From Amycolatopsis azurea DSM 43854 (lineage in GTDB: Bacteria; Actinomycetota; Actinomycetes; Mycobacteriales; Pseudonocardiaceae), in contig NZ_MUXN01000013.1 in NCBI RefSeq assembly GCF_001995215.1, positions 62,001 through 126,000 of the forward strand: a DNA stretch of 64,000 nt. The letters are read 5' to 3'. Both the position numbers and the translations under genes were made by a program. Within the stretch, counting starts at the first letter, position 1. Each line of letters begins with the position of its first letter. Below, one piece after another: positions 9,584 to 19,089 of this stretch. Below the pieces are notes generated by a model. That model did not search any database. It was not told the DNA's origin and saw only the letters and a program-made list of their open reading frames with translations.

Positions 9584-11811
9584 CTTGCCTCTTCCAGGAT
9601 TTTGTCGAGGCCTGGAGTGTTCCATTCGTCCACGATCACGAGCTGCGTTTTCGGCAGGAACCACACTCGCTGGATGACCGTACCGCCGCCGGAGCACATG
9701 AGCCGCCACTCCTCGTAAGCGGCCTTCTTCGTGCCGACCGGTCGGAGGTCCTTTTTCTGCTGGATGGGCGAACCCTGCGTTTCGCCCGGTGCCCCGACGG
9801 AATGGCACGGACGCGGACCGGTGGACCGGTTGTACGGCTTGCCCGGTTCGTACGCCGGGGTGGCCGCGTCGACGCGCGAATTGTCGCTGAAGACGACACC
9901 CGCGCAGTGGAACGGCTGCATCCCGCTGTTCGAGCACCCCTCGGCGGTCACCAGGTAGCGCTCGATGGGCGCGCTGGAGAGCAGCCACCACTTCTCCGGC
10001 GTGGTGATGGTGAAGGCGCCGACGTTGTCCTCTTTGGTCCGTTCGCCCTGCGTGCCGCCGTTCGCGAGGCCGAGCAGGTTCTTCACCGAAGGACTCATGA
10101 GGTCGGTGAGGCGCGCGTACTCGGTGGTGACCTCGGTCGGATCGCAGACGCGCGGGTAGCCGAGCGCGGAACCGTAGACGTAGAACCGCATGCCGTTGGC
10201 CGTGGGCGCCGCTTGCAGGATGGAGTCGTAGTCGAAGGTGTACCGCGCCGAAAGCGCCGTCGCCGGGAGGTGTTCGGGCGATGTCGGCTTGTCGGAGAGG
10301 CAGTCGCCCGGCCTCGCCGAGTCGAGGATCAGGTCTTCGAGTTTCCGCATCCGCGCGGCGGTACCGTCGACGTTGTCGAAGAGGTGCGCGCCGGAGATCT
10401 GTTCGCCCTTGGTCAGGTCGATGACGATCGGGCGGACGCTGAACCCGCCGTGGTTGCCGAACTGGGTGGAGTCGATCGAGCGTTTGTAGACGACCGAGAC
10501 CAGCTTGTCGTCCTGGCGCAGGATCTCGGCCTCGGTCTTCATGTGCGGGATGTCGCCGTCGGGTTCCCGCTGCGGCTGGTAGCTGTCGGGCCAGAAGTTC
10601 TCGAGCCAGCCGTCGATCGGCGCCATCAGCGCCTTGTTGACCCGGTCTTCGGCGGCCTTGTCCTTAAGGCCGCTGATCCGGACGTACTTGCCGTTGTAGT
10701 CGAAGCCGTCGAACTTCTCGGTGCGGGTGAGCAGGTCGACCTTCATCGCGGAGAGCGTCGTGGCCGGAGGATCGTCGCTGTTGGCGTTGATCACCACGAC
10801 GGTGCCGACGGCGGCCGCGGTGACGGCGGCGACCGCGGCGGTGACCTTGAGGCCGACCGCGATCCCGCCGCCGGTGGTCACCGCGACACCGCCCGCGGCG
10901 CCACCCGCGACGACCGGCGCGGCGGCGGTCCCGGCTCCGAGCAGGGCCAGCGGGGACAGCGCGACCAGGACACCGGCGCCCTTGGCGAGCCAGTGCCAGC
11001 CGTTGCGCTCCCAGTCTTCGCCGTACGCCTTCCTGGCGGACGACTCCAGTTCGGCGACGAACTCGGCCGCGCCCGACGGCCGCTGGGTGACGTCCTTCGC
11101 CATGCCGCGCGCGATGAGGTCGCGGACCGGTTCGGGCACCTCGCCGAACGGGATCGGCGCGTATTCGTGCAGCGTGCGCAGCACTTCGGTCTGTTCGGCC
11201 TCGTACGGCTTGTGCCCGGCGACGCACTGGAAGAACACGCAGGTCGCGGCGTAGACGTCGGTCGCCGGGGTGGCGATCCCGCCCGCCCACTGCTCGGGCG
11301 CCATGTACGCGGGTGTGCCCGCGGCGACCCCGGCCTGCCCGGCGAGCACGGCGATGCCGAAGTCGACGAGCTTGCTCTGCCCCTCGCGGGTGACCAGGAC
11401 GTTGGCCGGTTTGTAGTCGCGGTGGACGGTGCCCGCGGCGTGCGCGCCGGCGAGGCCGAGCAGCGAGCCCTTGAGGATGGCCAGCGCGGCTTCGGGTTCG
11501 AGCTTCTCCTGGCGGCCGAGGATCTCTTTCAGGGAGATTCCGTGAACGGCTTCCATGATGATGGCCGCACCCTGCGGGGTCTCCACGAACTGGTGCAGAC
11601 GGGCGATGTGGGGCCCCGAAACGCGGCTCAGGACGTGGGCCTCTTGGCGGAATTCGGCCAGCCGTTGCGGGTCTGCCGCGAACTTCGCGTACAGGTATTT
11701 GACGGCCACGACCTGCGCGGATTCATCGTGCCGGGCCAGGACGACCCGCCCGAATCCACCTTCACCGAGCGACCCCATCTCGGTGAAACCCGGCAAGGTC
11801 CAGTCGTCCAC
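9574..11811 (-). CDS. Transmembrane Ser/Thr protein kinase (first of a tandem pair)
   Basis: A 745-residue kinase closely similar to the next gene, evidently a tandem duplicate. Kinase domain: LGEGGFGRV (15-23), Lys38, HRDYKPANV (His130, Asp132), DFG (Asp150), [10 protein letters not shown]. Hydrophobic Ala/Gly-rich segment about 280-345, then an extracellular part with [20 protein letters not shown] and AHLFDNVDG, which resembles RsiV/PdaC-type domains (my reading, unverified). The GTG start is preceded by GGAGG at good spacing. The promoter must lie in the 118 bases shared with the divergent CoA-lyase gene. Likely role: sensing an envelope or external signal and phosphorylating cytosolic targets. 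Confidence 0.88.
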
Positions 11812-11929
11812 AGATTCCTCCGCGATTCCCGATCGTGTCCCCTTGGAGGTGAGCTGCGCCGCAGCGGTTCCCCGCCTTCCGGGTTTAGGGTTACTCGTCG
11901 GTCACATAGCCCGTTGCGATGGAGGAACG

Positions 11930-13000
11930 ATGCGTTCGCCGAAGGATTTCTTCGCCCCGCTCGCGGTGGGGGCGCCGGAACCGCTCCGCCAGATCCCCGT
12001 GCCTCCTTCGCGGATGATCCACTTCTTCGATCCCAGCAACGAGAAGATGGCCGCCAAGGTCCCGGATCTTGCCAAGAAGGTCGACGTCCTGCTCGGCAAC
12101 CTCGAGGACGCGGTGCGCGCCGACCGCAAGGAGGCAGCGCGGAACGGGCTCGTCTCCATCGCGAAGGCGACCGACTTCGGCAAGACGCAGCTGTGGACCC
12201 GCGTCAACAGCCTCGACTCGCCGTGGGTGCTCGACGACCTGATCACGCTGGTCACCGAGATCGGCGACAAGCTCGACGTGATCATGGTGCCGAAGGTCGA
12301 AGGCGCGCAGGACATCCACTACGTCGACAGGCTGCTCGCGCAGCTCGAAGCGCGGGCCGGGCTGACGAAACCGCTGCTGGTGCACGCGATCTTGGAGACG
12401 GCCAGCGGCGTCGCGAACGTCGAGGAGATCGCCGGCGCGAGCCCGCGGATGCAGGGCATCTCGCTCGGCCCGGCCGACCTCGCGGCCAGCCGCCGGATGA
12501 AGACCACCCGGGTGGGTGGCGGGCACCCCGGTTACCTGGTGCGCACGGACCCTACCGGCGAGGACCTGAACGAGGGGCGCACCACGTATCAGCAGGACCT
12601 GTGGCACTACACCGTCGCGCGGATGGTCGACGCCTGCGCGGCGAACGGGATCCTGCCGTACTACGGGCCGTTCGGCGACATCCGCGACGTCGTGGCCTGC
12701 GAAGACCAGTTCCGCAACGCGTTCCTGCTCGGCTGCGTGGGTGCCTGGAGCCTGCACCCGGTGCAGATCGACATCGCCAAGAAGGTGTTCTCGCCCTCGC
12801 CCGAGGACGTGGCCTGGGCACGGCGCGTGATCGCCGCGATGGGTGACGGCACCGGCGCGGTGATGATCGACGGCAAGATGCAGGACGACGCCTCGGTCAA
12901 GCAGTGCCGGGTGGTCGTCGAACTCGCCGACGCCCTGGCCGCCGACGACCCCGAACTCGCCGCCGCCTACGACACGGCCACCAAGGAGGCTTCCGCATGA
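11930..13000 (+). CDS. HpcH/HpaI aldolase / citrate-lyase-like CoA lyase, long form
   Basis: A 356-residue protein of the CitE-like TIM-barrel superfamily, which includes malyl-CoA and beta-methylmalyl-CoA lyases. Core motifs: [18 protein letters not shown] (metal-ligand Glu/Asp strand), [29 protein letters not shown] and [15 protein letters not shown]. The C-terminal [17 protein letters not shown] carries the conserved Hx2Q before the lid region. ATG at 11930 follows GGAGGA. The stop overlaps the start of a second CoA lyase (ATGA), so the two are coupled and may form a heteromeric or sequential enzyme pair. Substrate not deducible. Confidence 0.85.
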   Translation: MRSPKDFFAPLAVGAPEPLRQIPVPPSRMIHFFDPSNEKMAAKVPDLAKKVDVLLGNLEDAVRADRKEAARNGLVSIAKATDFGKTQLWTRVNSLDSPWVLDDLITLVTEIGDKLDVIMVPKVEGAQDIHYVDRLLAQLEARAGLTKPLLVHAILETASGVANVEEIAGASPRMQGISLGPADLAASRRMKTTRVGGGHPGYLVRTDPTGEDLNEGRTTYQQDLWHYTVARMVDACAANGILPYYGPFGDIRDVVACEDQFRNAFLLGCVGAWSLHPVQIDIAKKVFSPSPEDVAWARRVIAAMGDGTGAVMIDGKMQDDASVKQCRVVVELADALAADDPELAAAYDTATKEASA

Positions 13001-13851
13001 ACCCCCGGCGTTCCGTCCTCTACATGCCCGGCGCGAACGAAAGAGCGCTGGAAAAGGCCAAGACGCTCGACGCGGACGGCCTCATCCTCGACCTCGAGGA
13101 CGCCGTCGCGCCCGACGCGAAGGAAGCCGCACGTGAACGCGTTTGCGCCGCCGCGTCGTCGAAGGAGTACGGCTCGCGCGAGGTGACCATCCGCGTCAAC
13201 GGCCTCGACACCGAATGGCACGACGCGGATCTGCGGGCCGCCGCGCAAGCGGGCCCGGCCGCGATCGTGGTCCCGAAGGTGAACTCCGCCGCCGAGGTGC
13301 ACAACATCGAGCGCGCGCTGGAACTCGGCGGCGCGCCGGACCACACGAAGATCTGGGCGATGGTCGAGACCCCGGTCGCGATGCTGCACGCCGAGGAGAT
13401 CGCCGCGGCGTCCGAGCGGCTGACCGTGCTGGTCATGGGCACGAACGACCTGGCGAAGGAACTGCACGCCGAGTTCGTCCCCGGCCGCGCGCCGCTGCTG
13501 GGCGGGCTCTCGCTCGCGCTGCTGGCCGCGCGGGCGACCGGCAAGGCGATCCTCGACGGCGTCTACAACGACGTGAAGGACCTCGAAGGCTTCGAGGCGG
13601 AATGCCTGCAAGGGCGTCAGTTCGGCTTCGACGGCAAGACGCTGATCCACCCGGCTCAGCTGGAGCCGTGCAACCGGATCTTCGCGCCCTCGGAGGAGGA
13701 GATCGCGCGGTCGCGCAAGATCATCTCGGCGTTCGAAGAGGCGCAGGCGGCCGGGCAGGGCGTCGTGACCGTGGACGGGCGGATGATCGAGAACCTGCAC
13801 GTGGAGAACGCGCGGCGGATCCTGGCGCTGGCCGACGCGATCGCCGGCTAG
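12997..13851 (+). CDS. CitE-like CoA ester lyase, short form
   Basis: A 284-residue HpcH/HpaI-family protein. It begins [18 protein letters not shown], the classic citrate lyase beta-like N-terminus, followed by [20 protein letters not shown] (metal site), [26 protein letters not shown] and [19 protein letters not shown]. Length matches CitE, but no citD/citF partners are present, so it should cleave an acyl-CoA such as malyl-, citramalyl- or methylmalyl-CoA rather than act in citrate lyase. Its ATG overlaps the preceding lyase stop. The 3' end overlaps the convergent HEPN gene by 4 bases. Confidence 0.87.
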   Translation: MNPRRSVLYMPGANERALEKAKTLDADGLILDLEDAVAPDAKEAARERVCAAASSKEYGSREVTIRVNGLDTEWHDADLRAAAQAGPAAIVVPKVNSAAEVHNIERALELGGAPDHTKIWAMVETPVAMLHAEEIAAASERLTVLVMGTNDLAKELHAEFVPGRAPLLGGLSLALLAARATGKAILDGVYNDVKDLEGFEAECLQGRQFGFDGKTLIHPAQLEPCNRIFAPSEEEIARSRKIISAFEEAQAAGQGVVTVDGRMIENLHVENARRILALADAIAG

Positions 13852-14555
13852 CGAGGACGTGCGGCCAACAGCCGGGTACAAGAGCTGTTGGCCGCGATGT
13901 AGGCGGCTACCTGCGGAGAGATGAGCGCAGCGAGGCTCTGCAAGTCTTTCCAGTGCGCCTGGACGTCGAGAGCGAGCAAGGGCTCGTGATGAGCGACGCG
14001 GTTGCGAAGCCTGTGCAAGCGCTCGACATGTTTGTCGACGTCACGCCGGTCAGTCCCGGCACAAAAGGCCAGGTGCAGGAACGGAATCCACAGCGGGTCG
14101 TGATGACGTCTCGCGGACAGATACCGCCAGAAGTCGAAGCTGAGCTCGGCGATCACCTTTCCGGGCGACGGTGGCGCAGCCGGTTCAGCGGGCCGCCTGA
14201 TCTTCGGGGTCGCGTTCCTGATGGCTTCGGCCATCAGCCTTCGGCTTGTCTCGTTGACGTCGTACCGCGTACCGTTCGCCGCCTTCTGCCATCGCGACGG
14301 GAAGATGGTCGTCGCTTGGAAGACCCAATGTGCCGTCCCGTCCGCGACGGCGTTGCCCAATGCCCGGTCATAGGCGTTGCGCAGGGCCACTTCCAGGTGA
14401 CACAGATCGTGATGGAACGCCGCGGATATGGCCGCGTTCCACTCGTACAAGCGCACGGCTCGCTCGCGGTCCTGGTTCGCCGCTCGCAGGTAGACCTCGA
14501 ACCTCGGCTTCGACAGCCAGGTTTCGATCCAGTCCCCCGCGCCGGCGCTGGTCAC
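13848..14555 (-). CDS. Abi-like (AbiF/AbiD, Abi_2 family) HEPN protein
   Basis: A 235-residue protein of the abortive-infection Abi_2 type. The N-terminal half has LYEWNAAISAAFHHDLCHLEVALRNAYD (helical; split here as LYEWNAAISAAF, then LCHLEVALRNAYD), typical of actinobacterial members. The C-terminal half carries LRNRVAHHEPL, a HEPN ribonuclease motif R-x4-H (Arg184, His189, with Asn185). HEPN proteins of this kind cleave RNA and act as toxins or phage-defence effectors. The GTG start at 14555 has GAGGAG 8 bases upstream. A structured RNA candidate lies directly 5' (14575-14645), the arrangement known for abiF RNA. Local GC is lower than in neighbours, hinting at transfer. Classification is by motif recall, not a search. 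Confidence 0.78.
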   Translation of the reverse strand: MTSAGAGDWIETWLSKPRFEVYLRAANQDRERAVRLYEWNAAISAAFHHDLCHLEVALRNAYDRALGNAVADGTAHWVFQATTIFPSRWQKAANGTRYDVNETSRRLMAEAIRNATPKIRRPAEPAAPPSPGKVIAELSFDFWRYLSARRHHDPLWIPFLHLAFCAGTDRRDVDKHVERLHRLRNRVAHHEPLLALDVQAHWKDLQSLAALISPQVAAYIAANSSCTRLLAARPR

Positions 14556-14574
14556 TCTCGAAACTCCTCTGCTA

Positions 14575-14645
14575 AGCTGGTTGGCGAATAGCCCCGGATG
14601 GCCCCTGACCTGCTGGTCATGTCACCGGGGCTTTGATCTTTTCTA
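14575..14645 (-). ncRNA. Candidate abiF-type structured RNA upstream of the HEPN gene
   Basis: Read on the reverse strand, AGCCCCGG (14632-14625) pairs perfectly with CCGGGGCT (14597-14590). Nested inside is TGACC-AGCA-GGTCA (14619-14606), a 5-bp stem with a tetraloop. An asymmetric internal loop (TGACA against GGGGCCAT) separates the stems. The element ends about 20 bases before the Shine-Dalgarno of the Abi-like gene. The published abiF RNA motif is a small structured RNA found next to abiF genes and could serve as antitoxin or regulator. Boundaries are approximate. On the opposite strand the hairpin is followed by T-rich sequence, so a plus-strand terminator is an alternative. Confidence 0.5.
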
Positions 14646-14684
14646 TTGCCGACCGGCAAGGCAAAGTCGCCCGAGCTCATGCGT

Positions 14685-14739
14685 TTCGTCCTCTGAACGC
14701 GGTAGTTGGCGGCGCGAACTACCGCATTTAGAGGACGAA
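14685..14739 (-). terminator. Two-tier hairpin after the amidase gene
   Basis: Outer stem TTCGTCCTCT (14685-14694) pairs with AGAGGACGAA (14730-14739). Inner stem GCGGTAGTT (14699-14707) pairs with AACTACCGC (14717-14725), loop of 9. It starts 17 bases past the amidase stop, so it most simply ends the eight-gene operon and insulates the Abi-like gene. The two-tier structure could also be a dispersed palindromic element, but no second copy was noticed in the window. Confidence 0.55.
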
Positions 14740-14755
14740 TTGCGTGGGGGGTGGG

Positions 14756-16135
14756 TCAGGGCCAGGGGCGGGGAGTGGGGCGAAGGGTTTCGTAGGCGGC
14801 AGCGGCGCGGAGGACGTCGAGGTCGGCGAAGCGGCGGCCGCTGATTTGCAGGCCGACGGGCTGGTCGTCGCTCGTGTAGCCGCAGTTGATCGAGACCGCG
14901 GGCTGGCCGGACATGTTGTACGGCACGGTGAACGCGATGTGCTCGAACGGGCGGCGCGGGTCGTTGGTCGGCGAGGGCCAGTCGGCGGGCGGGGCCGAGA
15001 CCGGGCAGGTCGGCGACAGGACGACGTCGAAACGTTCGGTCTCGCGCAGGGTCGCGACGGCGATGGCGTCGATCTGGGCGAAGCCGCGATAGGCGTCGAC
15101 ACCGCTGACGTCGGCGCCACCGGCGGCCCAGTCTGCGATGTACGGCAGGACCTTCGCGCGGCGGTCTTCGGGCAGCGCCGACATGTCCGACCAGGCGCGC
15201 ACGCGCCAAAACGTGTCGAGCCCGTCGAGCATTTCCCGGCGCAGGAACGGATCCACCGGTTCGACGACGGCGCCCGCGGCTTCGAAGGCCCGGGCGGCTT
15301 CGGTGACCGCGGCGAGGATGTCGGGCGAGACCGGGAGTCCGACGCCCGGGTCGAGGTGCAGCCCTATCCGCAGGCCTTTGACCTCGCCGGACAACGAAGC
15401 CCAGTCGAGCGCAGTCGGCGGCAGCGAAAGGTGGTCGCGACCGTCCACACCGGACAGGACGCTCATCAACAGCGCGGTGTCGGCCACGGTCCGCGTCATC
15501 GGCCCGGCGACGCGGCCGAGGAACGGCGGATCCACCGGCACCCGGCCGAAACTCGGCTTCAGCCCGACCAGGCCGCACCAGCCGGCGGGCAGCCGGATCG
15601 AGCCGCCGATGTCGGTGCCGACGTGCAGCGGGCCGTAGCCGGCGGCGGCCGCCGAACCGGCACCCGCGCTGGAGCCGCCGGGCGTGCGCGCGGTGTCCCA
15701 CGGATTCCGCGACGCGGTGTGGAAACTCGACAGCCCGGACGTCAGCATCCCGTAGTCCGGCATGGTCGTCTTGCCCAGCAGAACCCCGCCGGACTCGCGC
15801 ACGCGAGCGCCCGCAGGTGCGTCCTCGGGCGCGGGCGTCAACGCGGTGGCGGCCGTGCCGAGCGGGACCGGCGTGCCCCGGGTCGCGATGTTCTCCTTGA
15901 GAGTCAAGGGAACGCCGTCGATCGGGCCGAGCGGTTCCCCCACGTGCCAACGGCTTTCGGACGCCTTCGCGTCTTCACGCGCACCGCTCGGGTCGTACGC
16001 GTAGAGCGCGTGCAGGTCGGGTTCGCGCGCCTCGACACGGGCGAGGACCGCTTCGGTGACCTCGACCGGCGACAACGTCCCGGCGCGGTACCGGGCGACC
16101 AGTTCGACGGCGGTCAGATCGGGCAACTCCGGCAC
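14756..16135 (-). CDS. Amidase (amidase-signature family)
   Basis: A 459-residue amide hydrolase with a Ser-cisSer-Lys triad. Lys is in PLTLKENIATRG (about residue 79), and the two serines lie in RTPGGSSAGAGSAAAAGYG (about 152-170) and GTDIGGSIRLPAGWCGLVG. No signal peptide, so it is intracellular and acts on imported amides or peptides. It is the last gene of the operon headed by a solute-binding protein, 11 bases after the SDR gene. The context suggests release of ammonia or an acid from an imported amide, with SDR and aldehyde dehydrogenase handling the alcohol/aldehyde product. GTG start after AGGAG. Confidence 0.88.
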   Translation of the reverse strand: MPELPDLTAVELVARYRAGTLSPVEVTEAVLARVEAREPDLHALYAYDPSGAREDAKASESRWHVGEPLGPIDGVPLTLKENIATRGTPVPLGTAATALTPAPEDAPAGARVRESGGVLLGKTTMPDYGMLTSGLSSFHTASRNPWDTARTPGGSSAGAGSAAAAGYGPLHVGTDIGGSIRLPAGWCGLVGLKPSFGRVPVDPPFLGRVAGPMTRTVADTALLMSVLSGVDGRDHLSLPPTALDWASLSGEVKGLRIGLHLDPGVGLPVSPDILAAVTEAARAFEAAGAVVEPVDPFLRREMLDGLDTFWRVRAWSDMSALPEDRRAKVLPYIADWAAGGADVSGVDAYRGFAQIDAIAVATLRETERFDVVLSPTCPVSAPPADWPSPTNDPRRPFEHIAFTVPYNMSGQPAVSINCGYTSDDQPVGLQISGRRFADLDVLRAAAAYETLRPTPRPWP

Positions 16136-16146
16136 AGCAAGGCTCC

Positions 16147-16905
16147 TTACGTCGCGGGCGGTTCGAAGCGGCCGTCGACCGCGGTCCAGCCGCCGTCCAC
16201 CGCCAGCACGGAGCCGGTGACGAACGACGACGCGTCCGACGCCAGGTAGACGACGGCGCCGGCGAGTTCACCCGGACGCGCCCATCGGCCGAGCGCGCCC
16301 TTGGTCGCGTAGGCGTCGTACCAGTCCGGATTCGCTTTGATCTGCGCGGTCAGCGGGGTTTCGACGACGCCGGGCGCGATCGCGTTGACCCGCACCCCGG
16401 CCGAGCCGAACTCCGCCGCGGCCGTGCGGAACAGCTGCACCAGCCCGGCTTTCGTCGCCGCGTACGGCCCTTGTCCCGGCTCGACGGTGGTGCCGCGGAT
16501 AGACGAGAACCCGACGATGCTCCCCCGTCCGCGCGCGACCATCCCGGCGCCGAACGCGCGGACGACCTCGAACGTCGCACCGAGGTTCAGCGCGATCACC
16601 CGGTCGAATTCCTCGCGCGAGTACTCCAGCAGCCGTTTGCGCACGTTGGTCGCGGCGGTCAGCACCACCACGTCGACCTCGCCGAGTTCGGCGGCCGCCC
16701 GCGCGGCGGCGCCGTCTTCGAGCAGGTCGATCTCGTACGCCTCGCCGACGCCGGTCGCCTTCGCGGCAGCGATGTCGCGGTCCGCGACGATCACCTCGGC
16801 ACCGTGCGCGGCCAGGGCTTTCGCCGATTCGCGGCCGATCCCGCTGCCGCCGCCGAGGACGACGGCCCGTTTGCCGTCCAGCCGGAACAGGTTCTCGTAA
16901 CTCAC
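16147..16905 (-). CDS. Short-chain dehydrogenase/reductase
   Basis: A 252-residue classical SDR. Cofactor loop GGGSGIGRESAKAL (about 19-32), acidic residue in VIVADRD favouring NAD, NNAG-type position replaced by TAATN, catalytic Ser-Tyr-Lys as FSSIRGTT and YAATKAGL (about 141-160), and the C-terminal ASSFVTGSVLAVDGGW. It oxidises an alcohol or reduces a ketone. The exact substrate is unknown. GTG at 16905 overlaps the aldehyde dehydrogenase stop (GTGA). The frame remains open further upstream only as an antisense reading of that gene. Confidence 0.88.
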   Translation of the reverse strand: MSYENLFRLDGKRAVVLGGGSGIGRESAKALAAHGAEVIVADRDIAAAKATGVGEAYEIDLLEDGAAARAAAELGEVDVVVLTAATNVRKRLLEYSREEFDRVIALNLGATFEVVRAFGAGMVARGRGSIVGFSSIRGTTVEPGQGPYAATKAGLVQLFRTAAAEFGSAGVRVNAIAPGVVETPLTAQIKANPDWYDAYATKGALGRWARPGELAGAVVYLASDASSFVTGSVLAVDGGWTAVDGRFEPPAT

Positions 16906-18323
16906 GGTCGCAGCACCGCCATCCTCGTCACGGTCAGTTCCTCGACCGCGAACCGCGGCCCTTCCCGCCCGATCCCGGAGTCCTTCACCCCGCCGTACGG
17001 CATGGTGTCGGATCGGAAACCGGGCACCTCGTTGACCACGACGCCGCCGACCTCCAGCTCGTCGAGCGCGCGGAACGCGGTCTTCAAGGAAGTGCTGAAC
17101 ACCGAAGCGTGCAGGCCGTAGCGCGACGCGTTGACCACGTCGAACGCTTCGTCCACAGAGGACACACGACGAACGCAGACGACGGGACCGAAGATCTCCT
17201 CGTCCCAGCATTCGAGGCCGTCGGGCACGTCGAGCAGCACGGCCGGCCGGATCACCGTGCCGTCGACACCGCCCCCGACCAGCCGCGCACCGGCCGAGGT
17301 CGCTTTGCCGACCCACTCCTGAACGCGTTTCGTCGACCCGGGGTCGATCAGCGCCGAGACTCGCGTCTTCTCGTCGCGCGGATCACCGGTGACGACCTCA
17401 CCGAGCCGCGAGAGCACCCGCTCGGTGAATTCCTCGGCGACGGCGTCGACGACCAGCACGCGCTGCACCGAAATACAGGCCTGTCCGGACGCGTAGAACC
17501 CGCCACGCAGCACGGCGTCCGCGGCCGCGTCGAGATCCGCGTCCTCCGCGACCACCAAAGCGGCGTTGGAACCCAGCTCCAGCAACGTCTTCGTGGGCGC
17601 GGCGTCGCGGGCGATCCGGTGTCCGACCAGCGCGGATCCGGTGAACGACACCGCGCCCACGCGCCGGTCCGTGACCAGCGCGGAGCCGACGGCCGCGTCC
17701 CCGGTGACCAGCTGGACCATCGCGGGCAGGTCGGTCAGCGAGCGCACGAGGTGCACCAGCCACAACGTCGCCAGCGGCGTCTGCGGCGCGGGTTTCACCA
17801 CCACCGGGCAGCCCGCCGCGATGGCGGGCGCGATCTTGTGCGACGCCAACAACAGCGGATAGTTGAACCCGGCGATGCCGACCACGACACCGATCGGCTT
17901 GCGTTTCCAGAACCCGACCAGCCCGTCACCCGACGGCAGCAGATCGAGCGGCACGGTCTCGCCGTGCAGCCGCGAGACCTCCTCGGCGGCGGCCTGCCAG
18001 GTGACGATCGTGCGGGCGACCTCGACCCGGCAGTCGACCAGCGGCTTTCCGGTCTCCAACACCAGAAGCTGCTCGAATTCGGAGCGCCGTGCTTCCAGCG
18101 CGGCGGCGACGTCGTTCAGCAGCGAACGCCGGGTCCGCGACGGCAGGGCCGCGACCTGCTTGACCACCGCGACGACTTCATCGATCGCCCGCGTGGCCAG
18201 CTCCGGCGTTCCGACCGGCGCCCGGCCGATCTCGCTCCCGTCGTAAGGGAACACGACCGGTGAAACGTCCACAGTGGACACCCAGCCGTCCCCGATCGGC
18301 AGCCCTTCCGGATACTCAAGCAT
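16902..18323 (-). CDS. NAD(P)-dependent aldehyde dehydrogenase
   Basis: A 473-residue ALDH-superfamily enzyme. Active-site Glu is in LLELGSNAALVV (about 250) and Cys in ASGQACISVQR (about 284); EEIFGPVVCV and GGVKDSGIGREG are family hallmarks. The Cys motif GQACISVQR resembles lactaldehyde/phosphonoacetaldehyde/sulfoacetaldehyde-type ALDHs. The ATG at 18323 overlaps the upstream ABC ATPase by 8 bases. It should oxidise an aldehyde derived from the imported substrate to the acid. Its N-terminal region contains an exact copy (18268-18278) of the TCCACWGTGGA palindrome. Confidence 0.88.
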   Translation of the reverse strand: MLEYPEGLPIGDGWVSTVDVSPVVFPYDGSEIGRAPVGTPELATRAIDEVVAVVKQVAALPSRTRRSLLNDVAAALEARRSEFEQLLVLETGKPLVDCRVEVARTIVTWQAAAEEVSRLHGETVPLDLLPSGDGLVGFWKRKPIGVVVGIAGFNYPLLLASHKIAPAIAAGCPVVVKPAPQTPLATLWLVHLVRSLTDLPAMVQLVTGDAAVGSALVTDRRVGAVSFTGSALVGHRIARDAAPTKTLLELGSNAALVVAEDADLDAAADAVLRGGFYASGQACISVQRVLVVDAVAEEFTERVLSRLGEVVTGDPRDEKTRVSALIDPGSTKRVQEWVGKATSAGARLVGGGVDGTVIRPAVLLDVPDGLECWDEEIFGPVVCVRRVSSVDEAFDVVNASRYGLHASVFSTSLKTAFRALDELEVGGVVVNEVPGFRSDTMPYGGVKDSGIGREGPRFAVEELTVTRMAVLRP

Positions 18324-19089
18324 CGTCGCCTCCGTTGCGAAGCCGCGCCAGCTCGGCCCGCAGATTCGGCGCGGCCGCCAGCAACTCCCTGGTGTACTCG
18401 TGCTCCGGCGCGTCGTAGACCTGGTCGACGTCACCCAGTTCGACGATCTCCCCGCGCCGCATCACCGCGACCCGGTCGCAGACGTGCCGCACCACGCCGA
18501 GGTCGTGCGAAACGAAGATCAGCGTCAGCGAGTACAGCTCGACCAGCGACGCGAGCAGGTCGAGGATCTGCTTCCGCACCGAGACGTCGAGCGCGCTCAC
18601 CGGTTCGTCCGCGATGAGGACGCTCGGATTCGGCGCGAGCGCCCGCGCGATCGAGATGCGCTGCCGCTGCCCACCGGAGAACTGGTGCGGATACCGCCCC
18701 GCGGCATCCGAGGGCAGGCCGACGGCCTTCAGCAGCTCCGAGACCCGCGCGGGATCCCGCCGCCCCAAGGGTTCGGAAATGATGTCCCGGACGCGCATCC
18801 GCGGATCGAGCGAGCCCATCGGATCCTGGAAGACGATCTGGAGTTCCGATCGCAGAAAGCCGAGTTTCCGCTCCGGCAGCGTGTCGACGCGCTTGCCCTG
18901 GAACGAGACGCTGCCCGCCGTCGGCTTGTCCAGCGCGGCCAGCAATCTGACCAAAGTGGACTTTCCCGAACCCGACTCGCCGACGATGCCGAAGCGCTGA
19001 CCGGCCTCGACGTCGAATGAGACACCGCGCAGAGCGTGGACGTCTCGACGCGTGTAGCGGCGTTCGAGGTCCCGCACCGAGATCATCAT
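18316..19089 (-). CDS. Peptide/nickel-type ABC transporter ATP-binding protein (DppF-like)
   Basis: A 257-residue ATPase. Walker A GESGSGKST (about 37-45), Q-loop FQDP, signature QFSGGQRQR, Walker B VLIADEPVSALD and the switch histidine in FVSHDLGVV. QDPMGSLDPRMRV is characteristic of the dipeptide/oligopeptide importer branch. It ends with the substrate-importer C-terminal extension (APEHEYTRELLAAAP). Pairs with the DppD-like ATPase upstream (4-base overlap) to energise import through the two permeases. Confidence 0.9.
   Translation of the reverse strand: MMISVRDLERRYTRRDVHALRGVSFDVEAGQRFGIVGESGSGKSTLVRLLAALDKPTAGSVSFQGKRVDTLPERKLGFLRSELQIVFQDPMGSLDPRMRVRDIISEPLGRRDPARVSELLKAVGLPSDAAGRYPHQFSGGQRQRISIARALAPNPSVLIADEPVSALDVSVRKQILDLLASLVELYSLTLIFVSHDLGVVRHVCDRVAVMRRGEIVELGDVDQVYDAPEHEYTRELLAAAPNLRAELARLRNGGDDA

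Noticed and set aside
9802-12846. A 1000-codon plus-strand frame over the kinase and CoA-lyase genes
   Set aside because: Antisense to the kinase and out of frame with the lyase. Only the conventional frames show family motifs.
14590-14632. Hairpin upstream of the Abi-like gene as a simple terminator
   Set aside because: On the strand of the neighbouring genes it has no T-run, and another hairpin at 14685-14739 already follows the amidase. No plus-strand gene ends here. I kept the RNA reading, with moderate confidence.
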